A stretch of 64,000 bases of DNA, taken from positions 13,116,922 to 13,180,921 of the forward strand of contig NC_092678.1 of assembly GCF_964355755.1 (NCBI RefSeq). Direction: 5' to 3'. Position 1 is the first letter of the stretch. Every line of letters begins with the position of its first letter. This document shows, one piece after another, positions 25,060 to 37,800 of the stretch. Origin of the DNA: Antedon mediterranea (taxonomy: Eukaryota > Echinodermata > Crinoidea > Comatulida > Antedonidae). Both the position numbers and the translations under genes were made by a program. The notes below the pieces were generated by a model that was not told where the DNA came from, made no database searches, and saw only the letters and a list, made by a program, of their open reading frames with translations.

Positions 25060-25106
25060 TTTCCGTAATATTTTCGGAGAAACCATTCTCCGTCCTCAGC
25101 GGGTGT
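25060..25106 (-). ncRNA. Hammerhead-ribozyme-like motif of the Penelope fragment
   Basis: Minus strand: CTGAGGA (25093-25099), stem II GGAGAA/TTCTCC with a TGGT loop, GAAA (25072-25075), a two-pair stem III with a TA loop, then TA as the cleavage dinucleotide and CGG, which pairs with CCG before the core for stem I. Penelope elements are known to carry such ribozymes; activity here is untested. Confidence 0.7.
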
Positions 25107-25180
25107 TGGCTGATGGACGACTGATTGACTCCCTACTTCTGGACGCAGATGGCGTCCTACTATGTGTTTCTAGTAGAGAG

Positions 25181-25625
25181 TCATAGCATTTTGAAAGTTC
25201 TCGGCCCACGTCTCTGTTTAAGGTTGGACTGGATTCTCTCTATATAATTAGCCTCCCGTATTTTCCTGGGAATTAATTTGTCCTCTCGACATAAAACCTT
25301 TACGTTGGATTTATCAAGTTCATGGCCTGTGGTTTTTAGATGTTCAGCAATGACAGACTGATTGGAGGGGGTTATTGCAAAATGTTCTTTGATGTGTTCC
25401 CTCAAAGTTCTCTTTGTTTCGCCTACGTACACTTTGTTACAGCCTTTACAAGGAAGACGATAAACTACTCCTGATTTGTCCTCAATGGATACTTTGTCCT
25501 TGGGTGCGACAAGAATTTGACGGAGTGTATGATGTGGTTTGAAGGCGGTGGGGGTGCCGTATTGTCCATAAACCCGTTTAAGTTGCTCGGATATACCTTT
25601 AAAAAAGGAATCACCACAGGAATTT
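25181..25625 (-). pseudogene. Penelope GIY-YIG endonuclease C-terminal domain
   Basis: The frame reads GVVYRLPCKGCNKVYVGETK, with a CxxC motif between the GIY-like VVY and the YIG-like YVG, then TLREHIKEH and a final RKIREANYIE segment. This matches the C-terminal endonuclease of Penelope-like retroelements. A one-base frameshift lies near 25,605. The region upstream (reverse transcriptase) is absent. Confidence 0.9.
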
Positions 25626-26311
25626 TTCTAGAACTAGATGTAGGAAGATCTGGATTTGAATTCGATTAATTTGATTACTTTATATTATTATCGATAGGGC
25701 CCTATCTAAGATGTTTATGTGAGACTGCCTATTAATTACCACGACGCAATCGCGGCGAATACCGCGTATTTTATAGTCATTGCGTACGATTATTGTTCAC
25801 ACGAAATTATGAATATGCGTCAAATATCGTTTATAGCTGTTTGTATGTCGTGTTTTACTATTACTTTTTCAACCTGGAACATCCGAAACTGCATATTTTC
25901 AAATATCAAACTAACAATTTCAACCATCTGATCACGTAAACAATGACCAAATTTGTGTTCAATGTTGTTTGTTCAAGAACATCTGAAATATTGAACTTAA
26001 CATATGTATCAGAATCCATGAATTCTCTTCCACAGCACATGTAATTTCTTCAACGTGCCATTATATTATTTTTAGTCGTTTCTTCTTACGCCAAACTGGA
26101 GTATCTGGTATAAATCACATAATCAACTTCTCCTACTGAGACTAAGACCAGCAATTCTTGCAAACAATAGTTTACTGGGAAGAAGCGACATAACCAAGAC
26201 GTCATTACCCGAACTAAAACCTATATTCTCTTCTTTTCTATTGAACATTTTCTTTATTTTAACTTGATCATTTACAATATTTCTGTTTGTCATCTCACGT
26301 GCACGATTTAA

Positions 26312-26509
26312 CTAATCACGAAATGCAGACACATAATCAAGTATTGATACAGACTCTTCTACATTCACTAACAGTCTTTCTTTAACCATTTTGAGAGTGC
26401 CTTGAACTGAATGACCATACAGCAACTCAAATGGCCTAAACCCCAATGAATCACGAACAATGAATAATATATATGGTTTTATTGGACAAAGATTGCATAT
26501 AGACCGCAT
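26312..26509 (-). pseudogene. Integrase C-terminal remnant (gypsy family)
   Basis: 65 codons containing RDSLGFRPFELLYGHSVQG, the conserved region after the integrase core. The DDE core itself is absent. The reading frame stops just beyond. Confidence 0.7.
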
Positions 26510-26744
26510 ATGATTGAAACAGGTGTGATAATTATTTCTCTAAACACCACCGTGCGTTCGTCTTCAACAAGTTTACACAAAACCGGTTCCAAAACATTCC
26601 CAAAATGTTGACATCCCAGACCGAAAGACTCGAAACGACAATGACATCAAAATCGCTACTGATAATATCCGCAAACAAACATGAAGTGATACTTTCTTAT
26701 AACTCCCTTTAACACCTTGAATAAGAATAAATCAACTTTCACTT

Positions 26745-27032
26745 TCATCCACTCCACTTGTTGCTTCTTTCAACATGACCGTAATTACCAACGTGGTTTG
26801 AAGCGATTTTATTATCTTCATTAGCAAACAACAAATTTACTACTACTACTTTTTTTACTTTGATTTTAAAATAATCTGATTTTGAAACCAGTTTGGTATC
26901 CACTACTCTGTACGTGAGTATATACTTATCGGTAACAGAAGCCGCTTTTGTTAAAATGTTCTGCTCCTCTAGATGAGTACGAACTTCGGTAAGGAAAACA
27001 CTATTTAAACTCACGAAGCTTTCCAAATTCAC
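26745..27032 (-). pseudogene. gag-like remnant (gypsy family)
   Basis: 95 codons containing FLTEVRTHLEEQ and a downstream Ala-Ala-Ser-Val-x-Asp-Lys-Tyr run, which resembles the SCAN-like C-terminal gag region of vertebrate-type gypsy elements. An adjacent frame (27029-27229) carries the preceding part out of phase. It is broken and has no zinc knuckle. Confidence 0.5.
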
Positions 27033-27281
27033 CGTTTACTCCTTCCGAACTGCGACATCAAAAAAGAATATGCTTCTACTTGCAACTTTTGTAAACGTTT
27101 GATCGTAATGTTTACCTCAGTTCCTAAATTTCTGCCGATACGTACAACATGTTCAGGCTGTATATCTTTAACTTGTATTATAAGCTTCATTATTCTAATT
27201 TCTTTATAGGATTGAACACACCACTTCAAGTATATCTAAAATAAAATAACGTATAAACTTCATGATCAATATTTATTTGAA

Positions 27282-27355
27282 GATCAGATACACATCGCTG
27301 CATGTAATATCTGAGTACAAATAAATCTACCTTAGAAATTAGCAATAACATAATA
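27282..27355 (+). pseudogene. Decayed ankyrin-repeat exon
   Basis: Aligns with the intact ANK exons downstream: ATCGCTGCATGTAATATCTG, then CAAATAAATCTACCTTAGAA. The intron motif GTATAAACTTCATGAT precedes it as in the real exons. Stops and indels break the frame and no donor remains. Confidence 0.75.
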
Positions 27356-28769
27356 ATGTCTGCAGTATATGCACGTCAGTTGGGAGTGAAAGAGCATATA
27401 TTTAAAAAAAAACAGAGAAAAACAGACTATAAATTGATTTTCTTTCTTGTTAAAAACAGGGACTGACACTACTGCTTCTATTTAGTGTAGGCTACGACGC
27501 ACTTAAGTGATCTTAATGGTCTCAATGCAATTGCCACACCAGAGTGGAGAACAATACTACTATGATAATATATACAGAGGCAACATCAGTAGATCATTTC
27601 ATAAATGTTCATTTGAGTGAATTGCTTCTAATAAAAAAACATTTACTGCCCTTGCATGTTGGCCTCATCATTGAAATCACACTTGTATGATTGTACTTAC
27701 ATGAATAGGCCTATGATCTGAATCACAAACATTTCTATTTCACTTTATTTTTGTGTCATCTATTATTAAATGATAGACCATACTGCAAACGAGTTTCGAT
27801 TAATGCAAGTTAAGTGCACTAACAAGAACAAATCTATCTATTTTGTATGGAAGGCTGCACTCAATTTTAAGTTTATCTGGAGATATTTAGCTTTTAAAAC
27901 GTATTCACGGAATTTTTACTATGTTTAAAATTAATTTAGTAATTAAATAGTATATAGTGTATGGTAATGATAGTTTATTATTATCGGTCTTATCATATCT
28001 TTATTACGTTTTACTAAGACAAGAAAGGCGTATCATTATTTTGGTCACATGATCGATGTAAACACGTCACCCGCGGAGCTACAAATTGGAAGGATGGTCA
28101 TTCCATATTAAATTTACGGCGAAATTATGTTTCTTTGTCTGTTTTTGACCCCATTTAAAAATTAAATGTTTTGGTGTGATGTTACTTACAAAAATGTCAT
28201 CCAAATAATCAATAAATAAGGACAAGAATGAATTATGACCGGAAGAACACGCCGCGGAATGTTCAAACGTTTCTATTCCAGTACGAATACTAATTTCAAT
28301 TACAACGTAACTATCTCATATTATTGCATCTTGCATAACACTCAACATCTCCTTACCACAATACTAATTTATGGTATATGGTACTGGTATTTGTTACGTT
28401 TAATAGTCCTTTTATAATACACTGGCTTCGAATGTTGATAATTTTATTTTATTTTACAAACAAATTTAAGTAAACTTACCAATTTGATGTTTACCACTTC
28501 GAGTGAATATTTTGAAAACATTCGAAAGCACATACATATGTGTCTTTGCTATACTAAAATAACTTCCCAGTTGGCTACATCATCATCGGAATCACTCCGG
28601 AAATAAGGGAATTCACAGAAAATTGATATTTTTCAGTCTACGTTCACAGCATAACACCAGCAAAACATTTCATTTCAATTTCTTTGAGTATTATTTATCA
28701 TTGCAAAACTAAAATGATTTGCTGCAATAACCTGTATGATTTAACTTCATGATTATAATTTCTTGATAG

Positions 28770-28874
28770 GACGGAAACACCCCGCTGCATGAATATATGC
28801 GTTCAAATGAACCTACCTTAGAATTAGTGAACTACCTCACGGAACAAGGTGCATCCGTATCAGCACTAAATAAG
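28770..28874 (+). CDS. ANK exon 1
   Basis: Bounded by TTGATAG and GTAATA, phase 0 at both ends. Encodes 35 residues starting DGNTPLHEYMRSNEPTLELV, a typical ANK helix-turn-helix (TPLHE in helix 1, LVNYL in helix 2). Preceded by about 780 bp of intron homologous to the intron before exon 6 (37.41-37.90 kb). Confidence 0.9.
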
Positions 28875-31800
28875 GTAATATGGGCTAGAGATAATTTATA
28901 TGATTACACCTAACGTACGTATGATCTGGGCCGGAAACAGATCTTATCCACTTTATTTTATTTATTTTGATTGAGTTATTTATACTTACTTGCTGCAATA
29001 AATATTTAGTAGTAATTAAAAAAGATCCTACAGTTATTGTGATATTGGTATATTGTTCAATGAAATTATTAATTTACCTATGTTTTATGTGGACATGTCA
29101 TTATAAAATGGTTGAATTTAGGATCATGACTGAAAGCAATATATAAACTACACGGGCGGTTATGATTTCTTTTATCACTAAAACTGCAAAATAATGGGAA
29201 TGCACATACAATTTATATAATTAATTCGGTCTACGTTCACAAAATATGCACCAGCAAAACCTTTTATTTTAACTTCTTTGTGTATTATTTATCATTACTT
29301 TACTATAATTATTTGCTGCAATACACTGTATGTATAAACTTCGTGATAATAATTTGTTCTCTATAGGACGGAAACAGCCCGTTGCATGAATACATGCGTT
29401 CAAATGAACCTGCCTTAGATGTAGTAAACTATCTCACGAAGCAAGGTGCATCAATAACAGCACTAAATAAGGTAATATAGGGCTACAGATAATTTATATG
29501 ACTAGATGGTACGCTCGCTTCGCTCGCGTACCATCTAGGTCGTGCCCACAGATGGTTCTCGAATACATAATAATTTCAGCGTTAAAAAACTGGCGATTTC
29601 AAATGTACGTACCGCAGGACAATAATACATGTCGTTTACAGGAACGAATAAATAGAGACTGTGATTTATGTACTGAACTAAAATTAGCACCCTGGGAATT
29701 ACTTCCGAAAGAAAAACTTGTCACAAAATGAGTCAAATTTAAACAAACTTAATTTGTGTTTTGTATGTAACATTAGGGTTGAGGGATGGGAAAGAGGATG
29801 GGTGCAAAGAGGAACAGTTGTTAAATATATTCTTTATCCATGTAGTAACGAAATATTAATTGTTTTCATGTTTTACAAATAATATACCACTAAACACAGT
29901 AAAACATTGTGATGTAATACTTTGTTGAAACTATCACCGTCCTAGTCGATTGAAATAGTATAGTACATGTAACGATACATCACTACGACGTTTATAATAT
30001 GTTTATATAATGTATAACAATTTGTGAAAACCACCCCTATTCGTGGCAAATCATAAATTCGACTTAATCGTCAATAAATATTAAATTATCTAACTCAACT
30101 TAATTAGTAGGCCTAATGGTTTTCAATTGTTTCTTAGAGTTAATTCATACTTAAGTTGGTTCCTAACCCTACCCACCAAAGTTGTTCTGCGTTTAGGGCA
30201 TGTGATGCACCGTAGGCCTATCTTCTACTGGCTTTACAACGCTACTCATGCCAGTGGGGGAAGGGTGATGATGTCACGTGGGTGGTTTAACTGCAATAAT
30301 AAAGATTTGTACATAATATACGGCGACTGAAAACGCTAGCTCACTATCCGTTAAAAAAAAATCTATATCCAACCTCTGCAGCACAGATTGAAAAAAAAAT
30401 GGATCGAATTTCTGTTATGAGTATACAGTACTTGCCTTTACGACGCCTGAGGGAATAGACACTTGTGGAACAGAGATTGGAATGTTCCATTCATTTCAAA
30501 TCAATACATTGGCATAAACGTATATTAAATCTATCAAAATAGTATTTTTTAAAGAAAATTGGCCTGTCTTCAACATTATGATACTGTACTCGAGCTGTTC
30601 AACCGATTTTCAGCTATTAAAAACAATTATCGTAGGAGGAGATAGGAAAATGCGAAGCCTCCTCGCATTTTTGTGGCGGGTATTTTTCAAGATGGACATC
30701 CATTAGACAGTGTATACCATGATCGGAAAACACCCCTATTTGAGGCAAATCGTTGAACCTAAATTCGTTTTAATCGTCAATAACTAATTATCTAACTTAA
30801 TTTAATTAGTTAACAGTGTTACATCAGGTGGTTAAAATCAGTACCGAAAGTACGAACCAACTTTATATACCATCGAGTAAAAATTCTAAAAGTAAGGCGC
30901 GATTTACCGAATTTAACCCTTACGTAAATTTATATATAGATTACACCTATAACGTACGTATGATCTGCAACGCACAAACATCTTATCCACTTTATTTTAT
31001 ATCATATTACAATTGATTGAGTTATTTAGAATTACATACTGCAATAATTATTTAGTAGTAATTAAACAATAGTATACAGTAAAGCTTGGTTCCCACTAGA
31101 ACGTAACGCAAGGACGTAAACGCAACGCAAGCGTTTTAACCAATGATAAGCGAAGTTATAGACAGTTAGCATTCACAAGCGAATAAGCCATCGCTTGTGA
31201 TGGCTTATTCGCTTGTGAATGGTCAATTCACTTGCGTTGCGTTACGTCCTTGCGTTGCGTCGCTAGTGGGAACCACGCTTTATTGTGAAATTGGTATATT
31301 TTGCAATGAAAGTATTAATTGAACTATGTTTTATGTGGACATGATTGAATTTAGAATCATGACTGAAAGCAATGTTCACGTTAACCTGTATGTAAACTAC
31401 ACAATTATTTTTTTTTTATCAGTAATATTGCTAAATAGTAAACAATTGATTCAATTCCGTCTACGTTCACAGCATATGCACCAGCAAAACCTTTATTTCA
31501 ACTTCTTTGTGTATTCTTTATCTATAACTATAATTATTTGTTTCAATAACATTTAAGTATACATTGATTGAGTTATTTAAAATTACTTGCTGCAATAATT
31601 ATTTAGTAAATTAAACAATATTATACGGCTTTACCACGTTGAAACACCGGTTCTCGTCAGATCACCGAAGTTAAGCGACGTTGGGCCTGTTTAGTGCTTG
31701 GATGGGATACAATCTGGGAATATCGGGTGCTGTATATTTAGCTGGGGCCCATCAAGCATTTAAAATCAGCATTGCTGACAATTATGGCAGCCGCTGAATC

Positions 31801-34800
31801 TAGTATTTGCCTTTCTTCTGGTGAAGGTGGCCACAGGACGAGAGAAGCCCTTGATCAATGTTAGGCCCCATCAAAGTGCTTTAAACAGTCCTGGCTTTGT
31901 TAGTATCAAACATGTTAGTGGCGGTAATTATCGGTGTTGGTTTCGATTGAATAAAATGAAATAAAAATAAAATAAAAATACAGTTATTGTGAAGTTGGTA
32001 TATTTTGCAATGAAATTATTAATTTACCTACGTTTTCTGTGGACATGTCATTAAAAAAGGGTTGAATTTAAAAGCATGACTGAAAGCAATGTTTACATTA
32101 ACCTGTTGTATAAACTTAACCATTATGATTTTTTCCATTAATCATTGTAAACGAGAATCCACAGACAATCGATACAATTGAGTCTACGTTCACAGCATAA
32201 TATGCACCAGCAAACCATTTTATTTAAAATTGTTGTTGATTATTTATCATTACTTAAATATAATTATTTGCTGCAATGATATGTTTGTTGTATAAACATC
32301 TTGATTATACATTTTTTTTATAGGACGGAAACAACCTACTGCATGAATACATGCGTTCTAATAAACCTACCTTAAAAATAGTGAAATATTTCACGAAGCA
32401 AGGTGCAACAGTATCAGCACCAAATAAGGTAACTTATAAGCACATGGTATTTTTCAAAAGGTAATCGAGAAGAACTGAAACGTGTTCAGAAAGAGAACTG
32501 AAGCTTGTTATAAGTTAATACAAACGAAAAATTGAAAATAATGTTGTCAGTAATGACATGAAAAAGGTTTGGACAGGAATGCGGATAAAAATTGGTTATA
32601 AAGGATCGAATATGAAGAATAAAAACTATAAATTTGATAACATCAATAGGTTATGCAAATAGATTTGGCAATATTGATTTAAAAAAAAAACAAGATTAGC
32701 TATTAGTTAGCTCGTAGGATTTTGATATTTTGAATTTGACCTATTCTAATAGGTCAACTTCATAATCAAATATTTCCTGTTCATTAGTTAAAACTAATGA
32801 ACAAGACGTCTTTGAATTATTCCGAAAGTTAAAACATTCCAAGGCACCAACCCCTGATAGTATACAATCCAAGGTACTTAAAGCATGTTGTTTTCAAATA
32901 TCCTGGTGTATTTACAGTCATTTTTAATACAAGAACATTTTTTTTTAATTGTGTTTCTTAACCAATTTTATATTTTAATACGTCCTTGTAAAACAATCAT
33001 TTCATCAGACTTTTTCTGGCTTTTGTAAATATTTTATATATTAGATTAAAAAAAATAAATATGATGAAAATAACACAGATCAATTAAAATATATTGACTT
33101 TACTTCTTTTTAAATGACCATCACCTCTCTTAAGCGACCACTACCCCTTTATTTAATATAGTGACCACCACTTTTAAAGAACCACCACCTCTTGTAAGCG
33201 TCCATCACTTTTAAAGGATCACCACACGTAAGAAAGATGGTTTCTTACGATATATGTGTCACATTATAGTTTAAAGGACATTGGAAACCATAATCAATTT
33301 GCATTGCAACTTATGATTTAATTAGGATTTGCTTGTTAATTAAGATTGTTGATGCATGTTGTTTTTTTATATCGGGAGTCCTTATTGAAACAAGCTCTAG
33401 AGCTTATAGAGTTATCATCTTGCTCTCATCCTGCAATTTTATTATATGTTTTTGTAATACAGTATTGATATAAAACAAACAGACGTTCTGTCATTCTTTA
33501 TAATTGTATGAGTAAAAAGTATGAGTATTCCTGTATCTGAAGTGTTTTGTAAACACAATATGTCTTATAATATTCATGTTGCATCTGCCACAAAACAACA
33601 ACAATCAATCATGTTATCAGTTGTGTCTAACAAAAAGAATAAGAATCCTAATTATCCTTATTATTAAAACTTCATCAGTTTGGCATTAATGGTACTTTAT
33701 TCTCATGGTTTAAAAGTTATCTTGGCGGTAGGTTGCAGAGAGTAGTAATTGATGGTGCCACATCCAATTCTCTCCCAGTCATCTCAGGCGTGCCTCAAGG
33801 TTCCATTCTTGCCTCCCTGCTGTTCAATATATTTGTAAATGAAATACCAAATCTCTTTCAAAATTCCTACTGTCTTATGTTCGCTGAAGACCTCAAGATT
33901 TACAAAATTATTACCACCACTGAGGACTCCGTTGCACTTCAGGCAGATCTGGAAAGACTCAGTACGTGGGTTTCCGAATGGAAAATGTCCCTGAAGTCCG
34001 AGAAATGCAAAGTCCTGTCTTGCTCTCTTAAGAAAAACCTATTAGTTTCGCTTACTCTGTTCAAGAAGAAGTCATTGAAAGTGTAAACTCTTATCGGGAC
34101 CTCAGCATTTTCATCGACCGTAAACTGACATTTATTTCACACGTTGATCATGTTGTCAGAAAGGCCAAAAGGCTGCTTGGGCTGATGTGGCGCAATTGCA
34201 AACATTTCTCTCCATACACCAAACGTGCACTTTATCTTTATCTTTCCCTCATCCAACCATCTTTCAATTTCTATTCAATTATTTACAACTCACTCTCTGT
34301 TTCTCAAGCCTCCAGAATAGATCGGACCCATAACAAGTTTTTGCGCTTTGTCGGCCCAGGAGCCAACCTGCCTCCTATTGTTTCCCCGACATCTAGGAGA
34401 GCAAGACAGGATTTGCAATTCCTGTATAAATTTCTTACTTCTAAGTTTTATTGTAATCTTGTTTCGTTTTTAGTCGGGTGAAAGCGACTCTATAGTTCAC
34501 TATGTCGGTCGGTCGGTCGGTCTGTCGGTCTGTCGGTCTGTCTGTCGGTCCGGTATCACTATGCGTTTTATCGCTTTCTGACCTTATCTTGATATCAATT
34601 TAATCTAGCTAAGTTAATTTTTCACAGTATATTCCTTATGGCCAGGAATCGATGTGGTTATGTTTTCATGGTGCGCAATAAAAAATTACGCGGTCTACGC
34701 ACGATTTAACGAAATTATGTTTGTAATCATATCTTCACAACCATGAATCACAATTAAATAGAATTTGGTACTAAAAAATTTCAGGGCATAAATCATCATA

Positions 34801-37800
34801 TGGCAATACAATTACGTGCGTAGCGCATGTAACGCATGCGTACGCGCGCATAAAATTTTCAAAATTTATTTTCGATGAAATAAGAGTACGTTTCAGGCAA
34901 TTTGAAGCGTTTACAAAATTGCCATGAGTCACAAAGCCACAAAGTTACGCGCGCACGCGCATTTAAAATTTTAAAAAGCGCAAAATTCATTTTTAATCAA
35001 CTTTCTACGCGTTTCTTGTCATTTTGAGCATGTCAAAAATTCCCATACGCGCGCAAATTTTTACACGCGTGATGCGCACGTAGCGTTAAATACATACTTT
35101 TTTCGCGTGATTTATGTTTTTGCAGCCTTTTCTAATAATTTTACCATCTTTTAAACTATTTCGACTTAAAATTACGTCATACGATCACGTCGAATAGAGA
35201 GAAATGGCGAACCGCGATGACGTCACTCAAATTTCACCGAGTGGGTATAGATTGTAAACAAACCATTTCGCCACATGTTTTTGTATGGGAAATTCCGATG
35301 GGTTGAGTTAAAAAGGTAGTTAGAAAAGAACGTTTAAAACACACATAAAAGCAGTATCTTTTTTTTTGCAACACCCTTAACAATTTTAATGTTATATGGG
35401 CAAATCTTAACATATTTTATTTCAATTTGGATTGAATTAAGACGCGTTTTTTTTGTTATATACTGTACCCAGCTCTAGGCCCTAGATAGTTTCGCTGATG
35501 CTGTGTAGTACCCTCGAGTAGGCCTACTCGAGCGAGCCTAGCACGGATTATCGGTTATTATAATAATAATAATAATATTGGAAATTCTTTATTGCATACT
35601 GTACTACTACTACTTTAGCTAGGGTGCTGCTAGGCCTCTCCTAGCTAGGTAGTAAGACTAAATAGAGCATCTCTAGTAGACGTAGGCCTAGCATTTAGTT
35701 TCAGCTTGACAACTGCCATTTTGTTATGTGGCTAGTGATGCTTCCTGCAGGGGGGCTACCGCCAGTAATGAATACTTGATAACACTATTCTACTATAATA
35801 CTATAGGCCTAGTCTAATGTAGACCTACATATATGAGATATTTTTAGGAATATGATTGTGAATGATGGATGACTAAATACACAAATAGAAAAGAATTATG
35901 AGCGTTACAGCAACAACATTGGTTAGACGACGCCATGATTCACGTGTATAAACATAGGAAATGTGCCGCCATCAACGGTTTGTTATGATTTTATACCCAC
36001 TCGGATTTTAGACGTCGGTTCGCCATTTCTCTCTATTGGATAATTTGCGTACGTTTTTGATGAAAAAGTTAAAAAATTCGTCAAAATTATGCCTTTTTAG
36101 TCGCGTGGACGCGACTATAGTTCACTATGTCGGTCGGTCTGTCTGTCGGTCTGTCTGTCGGTCTGTCTGTCGGTCCGGTATCATTATGCATTGTAGCACG
36201 CAACTTAATGGCTGTTGGTCTTGTTTTATTTTAATGTTCCTTTGTAATCTTCGTAGTAAACCCCTTTTTTCATGTTAAATTTTCTCGTGTCAATGTTTGT
36301 AAATATGGTATTTTCTGTAGACTCTCGTCTTTGTACAATTCATGTTTTAAAAAAAAATTATTCTTTAGATATTTTTAACTGGAATTTCTCTCAATTTAAA
36401 TGTATTATTAATGAAATTATTTAAATAATCTTATTTACATTTTTGTATATATTTATATTGGCTTATATTTATAGTTTAGTTATTTTATTTTCAACCTGTT
36501 ATTGGTGTTTTACACTGTTGGCTTGAAATAAAGAATTAAATTTGAATTATATTTCATGTGTATGATTTATTCACAGAATGGATACACACCGATAAATATT
36601 TATCTGGATCGTGGTGATGTTAAATTAGAGATATTGTACTGTCTGATAACCAATGGTGAATCACCCACATTACCAAAAAAGGTAATTTGACAAAAATGTA
36701 AATTTCAATAGTATATCATACTGATGCTTAATGATAATTATTATGTTTTTCTTCGTTTTTTACTTCCAAACGTAAGAAGGTATTATACTACTGTATATGT
36801 TAATTATTATAAACATGATGCAACTTCTCTTGGTATAAATAATACATTTTAGCGACTTTCGATTAATTTGATTTAAAAATATTTATTTATTAAAAATATA
36901 ACATTTTTTTTTTTTTAGGAAGGAAGCAATGCTCTACATATACATCTAAGTGGTAGATATGTTAAACCTACGTTAGAAATAGTGACTAATCTCATTAAAC
37001 TTGGTGTATCTCCAACATTACCGAATAAGGTAAAGTACATAAGAGTGGTCATATATTCCCGTGATCTAACATTGTATAATTATCGGATGGGACTCAAACA
37101 CACCCCAGATCACTAGTGTTGTGTTCATAACTCTATACCTGCATCAGAGTGGTTACAGCAAGCAAATACAGTTGGACACCTCTAACGTTTGTGGTACCGA
37201 GATTAAATCTCTAAATATGAAATGAAAATATATATTTTTTTAATTATCCGCATCGTTTGTTTAATTTAATTTTTTATTGTATAAAATAAGTACGTATGAT
37301 TTATAATGAACTTGAGAGAAAAGTGCCATACGTAAGTAAAGTAGTAAAGTCGAAACCTAATGCTAACAGCCTTGGTGCCCATCTCTATTTCTTTAGCGTT
37401 TTGGCCAGGCTTATCGGGCTTATCACATCTTTATTACGTTTTACTAAGGCAAGAAAGGCGTATCATTATTTTGGTCACGTGAACGATATAAACACGTCAC
37501 ACGCGGAGCTACAAATTAGAATTCGGGGAGATGTCCTATCAATCATCATTCAATATTACTGCGAAATTATGTTTGTTTTTCTGCCTTTGACCCCATTTAA
37601 ACATTTAACTTGTTGGTGTGATGTTAATTACAACAATGTCATCCAAATAATCAATAAGGATACGAATGAATTATGACTGGAAAAACACGCCGCGGAATTT
37701 TCTAAACGTTTCTATTCCAGTACGAATACTACTTTTAATTACAACCTAACTATCTCATATTGCATCATGCATAACACTCAACATCTCCTTACCACAATAC

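Larger units (their letters stand above)
25012..25666 (-). mobile_element. Penelope-like element fragment
   Basis: Inserted in the gypsy remnant: TAATTTGATT flanks it (25002-25011, 25667-25676), and the paralogous sequence at 52.85 kb reads through with the site once. On the minus strand it encodes a GIY-YIG endonuclease and ends in a hammerhead-like motif. The reverse-transcriptase part is lost by 5' truncation. Confidence 0.88.
24290..27230 (-). mobile_element. Decayed Ty3/gypsy-type LTR retrotransposon, copy 1
   Basis: On the minus strand: a gag-like segment (26745-27032), a protease-region remnant (about 26560-26730), an integrase C-terminal piece (26312-26509), then non-coding sequence to about 24,290. 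Reverse transcriptase is deleted. The stretch 24,290-26,730, minus a Penelope insertion, is directly repeated at 52,190-54,055. No complete LTR pair was identified. Confidence 0.7.

Noticed and set aside
31622-31740. Functional 5S rRNA gene
   Set aside because: Substitutions in the 5S part and direct continuation into a SINE body with a LINE-type tail show it is a retroposed SINE.
36220-36226. CTTGTTT as a target duplication of the GTCGGTC repeat (with 34458-34464)
   Set aside because: Copy 2 at 63.06 kb also has CTTGTTT at its right end, so it belongs to the repeat or is coincidental.
37296-37676. 126-codon + strand frame between ANK exons 5 and 6
   Set aside because: It lies in intron sequence. 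The homologous intron at 27.99-28.21 kb does not keep the frame, so it is not conserved coding.
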